Assembly (NCBI RefSeq): GCF_042681025.1
Contig: NZ_JBHUER010000009.1
Coordinates: 46,604-110,603 of the forward strand
Direction: 5' to 3'
DNA length: 64,000 bases
Source: Methylopila henanensis
GTDB taxonomy: Bacteria; Pseudomonadota; Alphaproteobacteria; Rhizobiales; Methylopilaceae
The notes under the pieces are model-generated. The model had not been told where the DNA came from and did no database searches. It saw only the letters and a list, made by a program, of their open reading frames with translations. Of the stretch, positions 9,614 through 18,321 are shown one piece after another (the stretch's first letter is position 1; the number at the start of each line of letters is the position of its first letter). A program made the position numbers and the translations under genes.

Positions 9614-10245
9614 CCATCGCGGTCGTCGACTACGGCGCCGGCAACCTGCGCTCGGTCGAGAAGGCGCTGACGCGCGCCGGCGGCGCCGGCGTGGTGGTGA
9701 CGAGCGATCCCGAGCGGGTCGCGACCGCCGACCGCGTGGTGCTGCCCGGCGACGGGGCCTTTCCCGACTGCCGCCGGGCGCTGGGCGAAGCCACCGGCCT
9801 CGGCGAGGCGCTCGACGAGGCCGTGCGCCGGCGCGGCCGGCCGTTCCTCGGCATCTGCATCGGCATGCAGCTGCTGGCCACCGAAGGCGAGGAGCACGAG
9901 CCGACGCAGGGGCTCGGCTGGATTCCCGGCCGGGTGGTGCGGATCGAGCCGGGCGACGCCGGGCTCAAGGTGCCGCACATGGGCTGGAACACGCTGGAGC
10001 GCCGCCGCGCGCACCCGCTGACCGACGACCTGCCGCTCGGCGAGGGCGGCCTGCACGCCTATTTCCTGCACGCCTACCACCTGACGCCCGACGACGCCGG
10101 CGACGTGGTGCTGGCGGCCTCCTATGGCGGCGACGTCACCGCGCTGGTCGCGCGCGACAACGTGGCCGGCGTCCAGTTCCATCCCGAGAAGAGCCAGGCG
10201 CTCGGCCTGTCCCTGCTCGCGAGCTTCGTGCGGTGGCGTCCATGA
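9610..10245 (+). CDS. hisH: Imidazole glycerol phosphate synthase, glutaminase subunit
   Basis: 211 residues from the GTG at 9610 (VTIAVVDYGAGNLRSVEKAL). Class I glutamine amidotransferase: nucleophile Cys in GICIGMQLL, and the His-Glu pair in VQFHPEKS near the C-terminus. It releases ammonia from glutamine and channels it to HisF. The start overlaps the DUF2628 stop and the stop overlaps the hisA ATG (ATGA), so translation is coupled on both sides. Confidence 0.96.
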   Translation: MTIAVVDYGAGNLRSVEKALTRAGGAGVVVTSDPERVATADRVVLPGDGAFPDCRRALGEATGLGEALDEAVRRRGRPFLGICIGMQLLATEGEEHEPTQGLGWIPGRVVRIEPGDAGLKVPHMGWNTLERRRAHPLTDDLPLGEGGLHAYFLHAYHLTPDDAGDVVLAASYGGDVTALVARDNVAGVQFHPEKSQALGLSLLASFVRWRP

Positions 10246-10982
10246 TCCTCTATCCCGCGATCGACCTAAAGGGCGGCGCCGTGGTCCGCCTGAAGGAGGG
10301 CGACATGGACCGCGCCACCGTCTACGGCCACGATCCGGCGGCGCAGGCGAAGAGCTTCGCCGACGCCGGCTTCGAGTGGATCCACGTCGTCGACCTCGAC
10401 GGCGCCTTCGCCGGCGCGAGCGTCAACGCCGCGGCGGTCGACGCGATCCTCGACGCGGCCGGCGTTCCCGTGCAGCTCGGTGGCGGGGTGCGCGACATGA
10501 AGGCGGTCGACGCCTGGCTGAAGCGCGGTGTCGCCCGCGTCATCGTCGGGACGGCGGCCGTCCGTGACCCCGAATTCGTGAAGGCGGCGGCGAAGGCCCA
10601 TCCCGGCCGGATCGCGGTCGGCGTCGACGCCCGCGGCGGCAAGGTCGCGGTGCAGGGCTGGGCCGAAGTGTCAGACATGACCGCGCTCGACCTCGCGCGC
10701 CGGTTCGAGGACGCCGGCGTCGCCGCGATCATCTTCACCGACATCGCCCGCGACGGATTGCTCAAGGGACTTAACCTCGAACTTACCCGGGAGTTGGCCG
10801 AGGCGGTGAATATTCCGGTGATCGCCTCAGGCGGATTGGCCGACATCGAGGACGTCCGCCGGCTGACGGCGCCCGAGAACGCGAAGATCGCCGGCGCCAT
10901 CACCGGGCGCGCGCTCTACGACGGCCGCCTCGACGCGAGAGAGGCGCTCGCTCTGGCCGGGACCTCGCGCGACGCCCCTTAA
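10242..10982 (+). CDS. hisA: ProFAR isomerase
   Basis: 246-residue (beta-alpha)8 barrel that isomerises N'-formiminophosphoribosyl-AICAR-ribonucleotide in histidine synthesis. MILYPAIDLKGGAVVRL holds the first catalytic Asp; IIFTDIARDG holds the second, and VIASGGLAD the phosphate-binding loop. The ATG at 10242 overlaps the hisH stop. An in-frame GTG at 10233 is less likely. HisF, its homologue and next enzyme, is separated from it here by a histidine kinase gene. Confidence 0.96.
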   Translation: MILYPAIDLKGGAVVRLKEGDMDRATVYGHDPAAQAKSFADAGFEWIHVVDLDGAFAGASVNAAAVDAILDAAGVPVQLGGGVRDMKAVDAWLKRGVARVIVGTAAVRDPEFVKAAAKAHPGRIAVGVDARGGKVAVQGWAEVSDMTALDLARRFEDAGVAAIIFTDIARDGLLKGLNLELTRELAEAVNIPVIASGGLADIEDVRRLTAPENAKIAGAITGRALYDGRLDAREALALAGTSRDAP

Positions 10983-11071
10983 AGGTCTAGTTTCGGTTCT
11001 TATCTCGACCCGTCGCGCGGCCCCTGCGTCGCCGGATCCGACCTCCGCCGGCGCGCCCTGAGGCCTACAGC

Positions 11072-12064
11072 ATGACCAGCGAGACCGATCCGTCGGACCC
11101 GAACCGGGAGGCCCGCTTCATCCGCAGCGTGCTGGCGGCGTCCGAGGACTGCATCAAGATCCTCGATCTCGACGGCGCCCTCGTCTTCATGAGCGAGGGC
11201 GGCCAGAAGGTGATGGAGGTCGACGACTTTGAGCAGCTCCGCGGCTGCCATTGGCCCGACATCTGGACCGGCGGCGGCGCCGCCCACGCCAAAGCCGCCC
11301 TCGCCGCTGCGCGGGCCGGCCGGAGCTACCGCTTCCAGGAGATGGCGAACACCGCGCGCGGCAATCCCCGCCACTGGGACGTGCAGGTGACGCCGATCTT
11401 CGGTCCGGACGGCCGGCCGGAGTCGATCCTCTCTGTCTCGCGCGACGTCACCGCGCTGAAGGAGAGCGAGGAGCGCTACAAGCTGCTCGCCGCCGAGCTG
11501 CATCACCGCATCAAAAACATGCTGGCGCTGACCCAGTCGGTCACCGCCCAGACGCTGCGCGCTGGCGGCGAGGCGCTCGCGCCCTACCGCGCCCGGATCG
11601 ACGAGCGGCTGGTGGCGCTCGCCCGCGCGCAGGACATGCTGTTTCAGGCCGAGAGCGCGGAAGCGCAGCTCGACGCGTTGGTCCGCAGCGTGCTGACGCC
11701 ACATGACCTGGAGACGCGGATCGTCATCGACGGCCCGCCGGTGCGCCTGCGCGACCGCGCCGCAACCGCCATGACGCTCGCGATCCACGAACTGGGCTCC
11801 AACGCCGCCAAGTACGGCGCGCTGTCTCGGGCCGAAGGCCGCGTCGCCCTGTCCTGGAGCTACGGGGACGATGTGTTCCACATGGAGTGGCGGGAAACCG
11901 GCGGCCCCATCGTAGCGGCCCCCACCCGACGCGGCTTCGGCTCCCAGCTCATCGAGAAGACGCTGTCCGTGCAGCTTCGGGGCAAGGCCGTCGCCGACTA
12001 CCGCCCCGAAGGCGTCGTCTTCCGTCTCGAGGCGCCCCTCGACGCGCTGCTCGCCCGCGAATGA
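11072..12064 (+). CDS. PAS-HWE sensor histidine kinase
   Basis: 330 residues, no membrane segment, so probably cytoplasmic. An N-terminal PAS domain spans about 15-130 and ends RDVTALKESEERYK. The dimerisation box is AAELHHRIKNMLALTQS with probable phospho-His H145. The N-box is HELGSNAAKYGAL and the HWE-family signature W-x-E is present in HMEWRET, followed by GFGSQLIEKTL. HWE kinases are typical of Hyphomicrobiales and often sense light or stress. No response regulator lies nearby, so it is an orphan. It splits hisA from hisF, 89 bp after hisA and 111 bp before hisF. Confidence 0.9.
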   Translation: MTSETDPSDPNREARFIRSVLAASEDCIKILDLDGALVFMSEGGQKVMEVDDFEQLRGCHWPDIWTGGGAAHAKAALAAARAGRSYRFQEMANTARGNPRHWDVQVTPIFGPDGRPESILSVSRDVTALKESEERYKLLAAELHHRIKNMLALTQSVTAQTLRAGGEALAPYRARIDERLVALARAQDMLFQAESAEAQLDALVRSVLTPHDLETRIVIDGPPVRLRDRAATAMTLAIHELGSNAAKYGALSRAEGRVALSWSYGDDVFHMEWRETGGPIVAAPTRRGFGSQLIEKTLSVQLRGKAVADYRPEGVVFRLEAPLDALLARE

Positions 12065-12175
12065 TCGTCCCCGGATTATGTGACGGGGCTGTCGTATCGC
12101 GAGCGATCCGCCTATAGGACAGGACGAAACCGGGCCTGCAGGCTCCGCCCCGTTATCGCGACACCATCGGCGCCC

Positions 12176-12967
12176 ATGTTGAAGATCCGCGTCATCCCCT
12201 GCCTCGACGTCAAGGACGGCCGCGTCGTCAAGGGCGTCCAGTTCGTCGACCTGCGCGACGCCGGCGATCCGGTGGAGGCGGCGATCGCCTATGACGCGGC
12301 CGGCGCCGACGAGCTCTGCTTTCTCGACATCACCGCGAGCCACGAGGAGCGGGCGATCCTGCTCGACGTGGTCGCCCGCACGGCGGAAAACTGCTTCATG
12401 CCGGTGACCGTCGGCGGCGGCGTGCGCTCGGTGGAGGACGTGCGGGCGCTGATGCTCGCGGGCGCGGACAAGGTCTCCATCATGTCGGCGGCCGTGAACG
12501 ACCGCTCGGTGGTCGCCCGCGCCGCCGACAAGTTCGGCGCCCAGGCGATCGTGGTCGCGGTCGACGCCAAGAAGGTTTCGGGCGCGGGCGAGGCCGACCG
12601 CTGGGAGGTGTTCACCCATGGCGGCCGGCGGCCCACCGGGCTCGACGCCGTCGCCTACGCGGCCGAGGTCGCCGCGCTCGGCGCCGGCGAGATCCTGCTG
12701 ACCTCCATGGACAATGACGGCGCCAAGGACGGCTACGACATCGCGCTGACCCGCGCGGTGGTGGACGCGGTGCCGGTGCCGGTGGTCGCCTCGGGGGGCG
12801 TCGGGACCCCGGCCCACATGGTGGACGGCGTGGTCAAGGGCGGGGCGAGCGCCGTGCTGGCGGCCTCGATCTTCCATTTCGGCGAGTTCACCATCGGCGA
12901 GGCCAAGGCCGCGATGGCCGCGGCCGGACTGCCGGTGCGTCTCGACCCAGGCGCCCAGGGCGCCTGA
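12176..12967 (+). CDS. hisF: Imidazole glycerol phosphate synthase, cyclase subunit
   Basis: 263-residue barrel starting MLKIRVIPCLDVKDGRVVKG, with catalytic Asp in PCLDVKDG and the second in LLTSMDNDGAKDGYD. It joins HisH-derived ammonia with PRFAR to give imidazole glycerol phosphate and AICAR. The ATG at 12176 matches the invariant family start; open frame upstream is ignored. hisE follows after 32 bp. Confidence 0.96.
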   Translation: MLKIRVIPCLDVKDGRVVKGVQFVDLRDAGDPVEAAIAYDAAGADELCFLDITASHEERAILLDVVARTAENCFMPVTVGGGVRSVEDVRALMLAGADKVSIMSAAVNDRSVVARAADKFGAQAIVVAVDAKKVSGAGEADRWEVFTHGGRRPTGLDAVAYAAEVAALGAGEILLTSMDNDGAKDGYDIALTRAVVDAVPVPVVASGGVGTPAHMVDGVVKGGASAVLAASIFHFGEFTIGEAKAAMAAAGLPVRLDPGAQGA

Positions 12968-12999
12968 AGCAGCGCGCGTCGACGGGAGATGACGACGGC

Positions 13000-13323
13000 A
13001 TGACGACCACCTTCAGCCTCGACGACCTCGCCGCCATCGTCGACGACCGCTCCGCGGCCGACGCGGGAAGCTCCTACACCCGCTCGCTGATCGAGGCGGG
13101 GCCCGCGCGCGTCGCCAAGAAGCTCGGAGAGGAAGGCGTGGAGGCCGCGCTTGCGGTCGCTTGCGGCGCCAAGGTCGAACTCGTCGGCGAGGCCGCCGAC
13201 GTGCTCTACCACCTGATGGTCGCGCTGAAGGTCAGGGGCGTCTCCGTAGCCGAGGTGATGGCGGAGCTCGAGCGCCGCACGGCGCAGTCGGGCCTCGCGG
13301 AAAAGGCCGCCCGGAAGAGCTGA
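13000..13323 (+). CDS. hisE: Phosphoribosyl-ATP pyrophosphatase
   Basis: 107 residues, the usual size for a stand-alone HisE, which hydrolyses PR-ATP to PR-AMP in the second step of histidine synthesis. All-alpha MazG-like fold with KKLGEEGVEAALA (metal-binding Glu) and GEAADVLYHLMVAL (EaaD). The stop TGA overlaps the coaA ATG by one base, so the his run reads straight into coenzyme A synthesis. Confidence 0.94.
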   Translation: MTTTFSLDDLAAIVDDRSAADAGSSYTRSLIEAGPARVAKKLGEEGVEAALAVACGAKVELVGEAADVLYHLMVALKVRGVSVAEVMAELERRTAQSGLAEKAARKS

Positions 13324-14279
13324 TGGACGATCGCCCGCGCGTTTCGAACCCCTCGCCCTACGCCACCTTCGGCCGCGCCGCATGGGCGAAGCTGCGCGCC
13401 GACACGCCGATGACGCTGGACGCGGCGGACCTCGACCGTTTGAGTTCGCTGAACGACCCGATCGACATGGACGAGGTCGAACAGATCTACCTGCCGATCT
13501 CGCGCCTGCTCGCGTTCTACGTCACCGCACGCCAGCAGCTGTTCCGAGCGACGCAGCGCTTCCTCGGCCACAGCGAGACCAAGGTGCCCTATGTCATCGC
13601 GGTGGCGGGCTCGGTCGCGGTCGGCAAGTCGACCACGGCGCGCGTGCTGCGCGCTCTGCTCGCGCGCTGGCCGGCGACGCCGAAGGTGGACCTCGTCACC
13701 ACGGACGGCTTCCTGCTGCCGAACGCCGTGCTCGCCCGCGAAGACCTGATGAGCCGCAAGGGGTTTCCGGAGAGCTACGACGTCCAGGCGCTGCTGCGGT
13801 TCATCTCCGACATCAAGGCCGGCAAGCGCGAGGTGGCGGCGCCGGTCTACAGCCATCTCGTCTACGACGTGGTGCGCGGCGAGAAGATCGTCATCGATCA
13901 GCCGGACATCGTGATCCTGGAGGGCCTCAACGTGCTCCAGACCGGCGACAAGCCGCAGAACGGCCGCGTGGCGCCGTTCGTCTCGGACTTCATCGACTTC
14001 GGCATCTTCCTCGACGCCGACGAGCCGCTGCTGCATCGCTGGTACGTCGAGCGCTTCATGCGGCTGCGCGAGACCGCCTTCCGCGACCCGCAATCCTACT
14101 TCCGCAAGTACGCGCAGGTCTCCAAGCGGGAAGCGCTGGAGCAGGCTGAGAAGCTCTGGACCGAGATCAACCTGCCCAATCTGCGCAAGAACATCCGGCC
14201 CACGCGCCCGCGCGCCGACCTGATCCTGAAGAAAGGCAAGAGCCACCGCATCGACGAGGTGCGGCTCAGGAAGATCTGA
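13323..14279 (+). CDS. coaA: Type I pantothenate kinase
   Basis: 318 residues. It phosphorylates pantothenate, the first committed step to CoA. P-loop GSVAVGKS at 96-103, then DLVTTDGFLLPN, and FIDFGIFLDAD with the pantothenate site RYVERFMRLRETAF-like segment downstream. It begins at the last base of the hisE stop. A terminator follows 12 bp past its stop. Its pathway partner coaBC lies 2 kb downstream on the opposite strand. Confidence 0.95.
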   Translation: MDDRPRVSNPSPYATFGRAAWAKLRADTPMTLDAADLDRLSSLNDPIDMDEVEQIYLPISRLLAFYVTARQQLFRATQRFLGHSETKVPYVIAVAGSVAVGKSTTARVLRALLARWPATPKVDLVTTDGFLLPNAVLAREDLMSRKGFPESYDVQALLRFISDIKAGKREVAAPVYSHLVYDVVRGEKIVIDQPDIVILEGLNVLQTGDKPQNGRVAPFVSDFIDFGIFLDADEPLLHRWYVERFMRLRETAFRDPQSYFRKYAQVSKREALEQAEKLWTEINLPNLRKNIRPTRPRADLILKKGKSHRIDEVRLRKI

Positions 14280-14290
14280 CCGCCCGGGAG

Positions 14291-14319
14291 AAAGGCTCCG
14301 GCCGCTGGCCGAAGCCTTT
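14291..14319. terminator. Bidirectional terminator between coaA and cysK
   Basis: AAAGGCTCCGGCC (14291-14303), a 3-nt loop, then GGCCGAAGCCTTT (14307-14319): 12 of 13 positions pair. A/T tracts flank both ends though the run is only three T. It lies between the convergent stops of coaA (14279) and cysK (14325), so it can serve both. Confidence 0.75.
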
Positions 14320-14324
14320 CCGGG

Positions 14325-15311
<987 letters not shown>

Positions 15312-15402
15312 GGCGACGTCTCCTCAGGCGGCGAACCGTCCCGTGGGCGGCCCGCGTTCGATTGGCTTCAGCGCGACGATAGCGATGTCACAGCGGAATG
15401 TC

Positions 15403-15421
15403 GATGAATGTATCATTTATC
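15403..15421 (-). promoter_or_regulatory. Imperfect 19-bp palindrome before cysK
   Basis: The plus-strand 19-mer is GATGAATGTATCATTTATC; reversed and complemented it differs at the three central bases and one position in each arm. It lies in an AT-rich island between the Rrf2 gene stop and the cysK start, about 90 bp upstream of cysK. Rrf2 proteins bind AT-rich dyads of this length, so it is a candidate operator for the adjacent regulator. Confidence 0.5.
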
Positions 15422-15425
15422 ATAA

Positions 15426-15887
15426 TTAGATTGTGAAATCGTAGCTCGGCCGGCTGTCGGCGAACACGGAGCGCCGCTCGGCCTCGTTGCAGAGGTCGTC
15501 GACGTTGATCTCGTCGAGGCGCTCCAGAAAACTCTCCGAGGCGGAGCGGATCATCGGCTTGACCACGTCGACGACGAGCTGGGAGCCCTCCCGTTCGGCC
15601 TCCTCGATCGAGCCCGGCTCGTCGCTTTCGCCCAGCGCCGCCCGGACGATGTCGGCGATGGTGATGCGGCGGCGCTCGCGGGCGAGCTCGTAGCCGCCGC
15701 GCGGCCCCCGCACGCCCTTCAGGATGCCGGACCGGACGAGCACCTGGAGAAGCGTCTCCAGGTGGCGGGGCGGCAGCCCGTGGCGGGCGGCGAGCGTCTT
15801 GGCGGCGATGGGCGTTGGACGCGCGTGGTAGGCGATGTCCACGACGGCGGCGACGGCGAGAAGGCTGCGGCGCGGCAGCAGGTTCAT
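15426..15887 (-). CDS. Rrf2-family transcriptional regulator lacking the Fe-S cysteines
   Basis: 153 residues from the ATG at 15887 (MNLLPRRSLLAVAAVVDIAYH). Winged HTH at about 1-80, with KTLAARHGLPPRHLETLLQVLVRSGILKGVRGPRGGYELAR. IscR, NsrR and RirA carry three clustered cysteines for a [2Fe-2S] or [4Fe-4S] cluster; only one Cys is present here, near the C-terminus in DDLCNEAER. This places it with cluster-free Rrf2 proteins such as CymR. It starts 19 bp after dut and cysK follows 114 bp downstream, so it likely regulates cysteine synthesis. Confidence 0.82.
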   Translation of the reverse strand: MNLLPRRSLLAVAAVVDIAYHARPTPIAAKTLAARHGLPPRHLETLLQVLVRSGILKGVRGPRGGYELARERRRITIADIVRAALGESDEPGSIEEAEREGSQLVVDVVKPMIRSASESFLERLDEINVDDLCNEAERRSVFADSRPSYDFTI

Positions 15888-15906
15888 TCGTTCTGGTCCT
15901 TCCGCT

Positions 15907-16356
15907 TCACCGTCCCGTTGAACCGAACCCGCCTTCCCCTCGCGTGGTGGGATCGAGCGCATCCGCTTCCGTCACTTCCGCCCGCGCCACCGCCGCGACG
16001 ACGAGCTGCGCGATCCGCGCGCCGCGCGAGACAAGGAAGTCCTCCTCGCCCAGATTGACGAGAAGAACCTTGAGCTCGCCGCGGTAGTCCGCGTCGATGG
16101 TCCCCGGTGCGTTGAGCACCGTCACGCCGTGCCGGAACGCCAGTCCCGACCTCGGCCTGACTTGGGCCTCGAAGCCGACTGGGAACTGGAGCAGCAGGCC
16201 CGTGGGGACAAGGGCGCGCGCGCCCGGCGCGATCATGATCGGTTCATCTTCCGGCACGGCCGCGGCGAGGTCCATCCCGGCGGCCGCTTCCGTCTCGTAG
16301 CGCGGCGCGGGCAGGCCCTGCGCATGGGCCAGCCGGACGAATCTGATCTCCGTCAT
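15907..16356 (-). CDS. dut: dUTP diphosphatase
   Basis: 149-residue trimeric dUTPase that removes dUTP and supplies dUMP for thymidylate. All five motifs are visible: AAAGMDLAA, VRPRSGLAFRHG, GTIDADYRGEL, RGARIAQLVV and the C-terminal GEGGFGSTGR arm. The ATG at 16356 overlaps the coaBC stop (ATGA). The open frame continuing upstream to 17184 is antisense-like noise through coaBC. Confidence 0.96.
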   Translation of the reverse strand: MTEIRFVRLAHAQGLPAPRYETEAAAGMDLAAAVPEDEPIMIAPGARALVPTGLLLQFPVGFEAQVRPRSGLAFRHGVTVLNAPGTIDADYRGELKVLLVNLGEEDFLVSRGARIAQLVVAAVARAEVTEADALDPTTRGEGGFGSTGR

Positions 16357-17561
16357 TCCGGCGCTCCCAGCCGCCCGGCGAAACGGGCGACAAGCGCCTC
16401 CGCCACCGCCTCCTTGCTCATGGTCGTCCAGGACTCGACGCCGTCCGCCGTCACGAGATGGACGGTGTTGGAGCCGCCGCCCATGACGCCGCCCGCATGC
16501 GACACGTCGTTGGCGACGATCAGATCGCAGCCCTTGCGCGCGAGCTTGGCGCGCGCGTTGTCCAGCACGTTTTCGGTCTCGGCGGCGAAGCCGACGACCA
16601 GCGTCGGGCGGCCTTCCTCGCGGCGGGCGACTGTCGCGAGGATGTCCGGGTTCTCGACCAGCGTCAGCGCCGGCGGTCCGCCCGCCCCCTTCTTCATCTT
16701 CTGGGCGGCGTCGGTCGCGACGCGCCAGTCGGCGACCGCCGCGGCGAACACGGCGACATCCGCCGGCAAGGCCGCCTCGACCGCGGACAGCATCTGGCGA
16801 GCGCTTTCCACATGGACGACCGTGACGCCGGCCGGATCGGGGATCGCGACCGGCCCGGACACCAGCGTGACCTCGGCGCCCGCCCGCGCCGCGGCGGCGG
16901 CGATGGCGTGCCCCTGCCGCCCGGACGAGCGGTTCGCCAGCACCCGGACGGGATCGATCGGCTCGTGGGTCGGGCCCGAGGTGACGAGCACGCGCCGGCC
17001 CGCGAGCGCCCCGGACGACGGCCGCAGCCGGGCCTCGACCGCCGCGACGATGGCGAGCGGCTCGCTCATGCGCCCAAGGCCGCTCTCGCCGCGCTCGGCC
17101 ATCAGGCCGACCTCCGGGCCGACGAAGCTCACACCCTGCGCTTCGAGCCACGCCACGTTGCGCCGGGTCGCGGGATGGGCCCACATCGTCGGGTTCATCG
17201 CCGGCGCCGCGAGAATCGGCGCGGTCGTCGCGAGCAGCGTCGTCGACGCGAGATCATTGGCGAGGCCGTTCGCCATCTTGGCGAGCAGATCGGCGGTCGC
17301 CGGCGCGATGAGCGCCAGATCGGCGTCGCGCGCGAGCCGGATGTGGCCGACGTCCTGCTCCTGCGTCAGGTCGAACAGCTCCTGGAACACGGGCTCGGCG
17401 GTCAGCGTCCCGACCGACAGCGGCGTCACGAACTCGGCCCCCGCCTTCGTCAGGATGGCGCGCACGGAGAAGCCGCGCTCCTTCAGCCGGCGGATCAGGT
17501 CGAGCGACTTGTACGCGGCGACGCCGCCGCCGATCACGAGCAGGATGCGAGGCGCGGTCAC
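16353..17561 (-). CDS. coaBC: Bifunctional phosphopantothenoylcysteine decarboxylase / ligase
   Basis: 402 residues from a GTG at 17561. The N-terminal flavoprotein decarboxylase (CoaC, about 1-190) has GGGVAAYKSLDLIRRLKERG, the PAMNPTMW motif and a His-bearing GHIRLARDADL. The C-terminal synthetase (CoaB) has RRVLVTSGPTHEPIDPVR, NRSSGRQGHA and VANDVSHAGGVMGGGSN. It converts 4'-phosphopantothenate to 4'-phosphopantetheine in two steps. Its GTG start overlaps the vapC stop and its stop overlaps the dut start, so expression is coupled to the toxin gene upstream. Confidence 0.95.
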   Translation of the reverse strand: MTAPRILLVIGGGVAAYKSLDLIRRLKERGFSVRAILTKAGAEFVTPLSVGTLTAEPVFQELFDLTQEQDVGHIRLARDADLALIAPATADLLAKMANGLANDLASTTLLATTAPILAAPAMNPTMWAHPATRRNVAWLEAQGVSFVGPEVGLMAERGESGLGRMSEPLAIVAAVEARLRPSSGALAGRRVLVTSGPTHEPIDPVRVLANRSSGRQGHAIAAAAARAGAEVTLVSGPVAIPDPAGVTVVHVESARQMLSAVEAALPADVAVFAAAVADWRVATDAAQKMKKGAGGPPALTLVENPDILATVARREEGRPTLVVGFAAETENVLDNARAKLARKGCDLIVANDVSHAGGVMGGGSNTVHLVTADGVESWTTMSKEAVAEALVARFAGRLGAPE

Positions 17562-17992
17562 GGGGCGGGGTGGTCCCAGGGGTTGATCACGGTAAGTCCC
17601 TCCGCTCCGAAATCCGACACGTTCCTGGTCGCGACGGCGAAGCCCTTCGAAAGCGCGATGGCGGCGATCTGAAGATCAGCCGTCGTTCGAGACAATCCCT
17701 TCGCGCGGCGCTCTGACGATATCTGGGCGAAGGCGCTCACCGCCTCCGCGCCGAACGGCAGGATCCGCCCGTCGAGATCGATCATGATCACATCGCGCGT
17801 GGCCTGAAGCGTCAGTTCCTTCCGACGTCCGCCCGGCATCGCGTACACGCCGGCCAGAAGCTCGGCGTAGGTCACGCTTGTCACCCAGAGAGCGTCCAGC
17901 GGCTGGCGTTCGAGCCAGGCGACGGCCGCGGCCGAACGCGTCTCACGGGAGCGGGTCAGTTCCACTATCACGTTCGTGTCCAGAACGATCAT
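17558..17992 (-). CDS. vapC: VapC/FitB-type PIN-domain toxin
   Basis: 144-residue PIN-domain ribonuclease. Acidic metal-binding residues appear in MIVLDTNVIVEL (D5), YAELLAGVY (Glu), TTADLQIAAIA (Asp) and ATRNVSDFG (Asp). VapC toxins cleave tRNA or rRNA when their antitoxin is lost. The start overlaps vapB by 4 bp and the stop overlaps the coaBC GTG by 4 bp (GTGA). The order ubiB-vapB-vapC-coaBC is unusual: the module sits inside a run of essential genes. Confidence 0.92.
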   Translation of the reverse strand: MIVLDTNVIVELTRSRETRSAAAVAWLERQPLDALWVTSVTYAELLAGVYAMPGGRRKELTLQATRDVIMIDLDGRILPFGAEAVSAFAQISSERRAKGLSRTTADLQIAAIALSKGFAVATRNVSDFGAEGLTVINPWDHPAP

Positions 17993-18258
17993 CGCCCGGC
18001 GTCGTCGCTGTCCGGCGGATCGCGCAGCGGCGTCCGCGGCGGCAGCTCCAGCTCCACGCCGCCCAGCGGATCGAAACGTGCCGCGATCGCCTCCGCCAGA
18101 TTCCTGTAGGGCTTTCGCTCGCCGCGCCGGCGCCGCTCGACCGCTTCCCGCAACAACTGACGCACGTCCTCCTCCATCGAACGGCCCCGTTCGGCCGCCT
18201 GAACGCGGAGCTCGGCTTTGATCGCATCGTCGAAGTTGCGGACCGTCAGCGTCGCCAT
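17989..18258 (-). CDS. vapB: VapB/FitA-type ribbon-helix-helix antitoxin
   Basis: 89 residues from the ATG at 18258. MATLTVRNFDDAIKAELRVQAAERGRS is the FitA-like ribbon-helix-helix DNA-binding domain, followed by MEEDVRQLLREAVERRR. The C-terminal part, rich in Pro and acidic residues, should wrap the toxin. It overlaps vapC by 4 bp. A promoter with an ATGCTAGCAT palindrome lies just upstream and would be its autoregulatory operator. Confidence 0.9.
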   Translation of the reverse strand: MATLTVRNFDDAIKAELRVQAAERGRSMEEDVRQLLREAVERRRRGERKPYRNLAEAIAARFDPLGGVELELPPRTPLRDPPDSDDAGR

Positions 18259-18286
18259 GATCGCCCTCGTTAAAAACGCGGCGGCC

Positions 18287-18314
18287 ATGCTAGCATTGAC
18301 TTCGTTGACAGCAA
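18287..18314 (-). promoter_or_regulatory. vapBC promoter with overlapping palindromic operator
   Basis: On the minus strand TTGCTG (18309-18314) and TAGCAT (18287-18292) are spaced by 16 bp, and the -10 box lies in the 10-bp palindrome ATGCTAGCAT (18287-18296). The position, 29 bp before the vapB ATG, fits autorepression by the antitoxin. It is in the short gap after ubiB, so vapBC and the downstream coaBC-dut can be transcribed apart from ubi genes. Confidence 0.5.
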
Positions 18315-18321
18315 AACGGAG

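Noticed and set aside
16356..17184. N-terminal extension of dUTPase
   Set aside because: The upstream part of the open frame is out-of-frame noise within coaBC; the dUTPase family start fits the ATG at 16356, which overlaps the coaBC stop.
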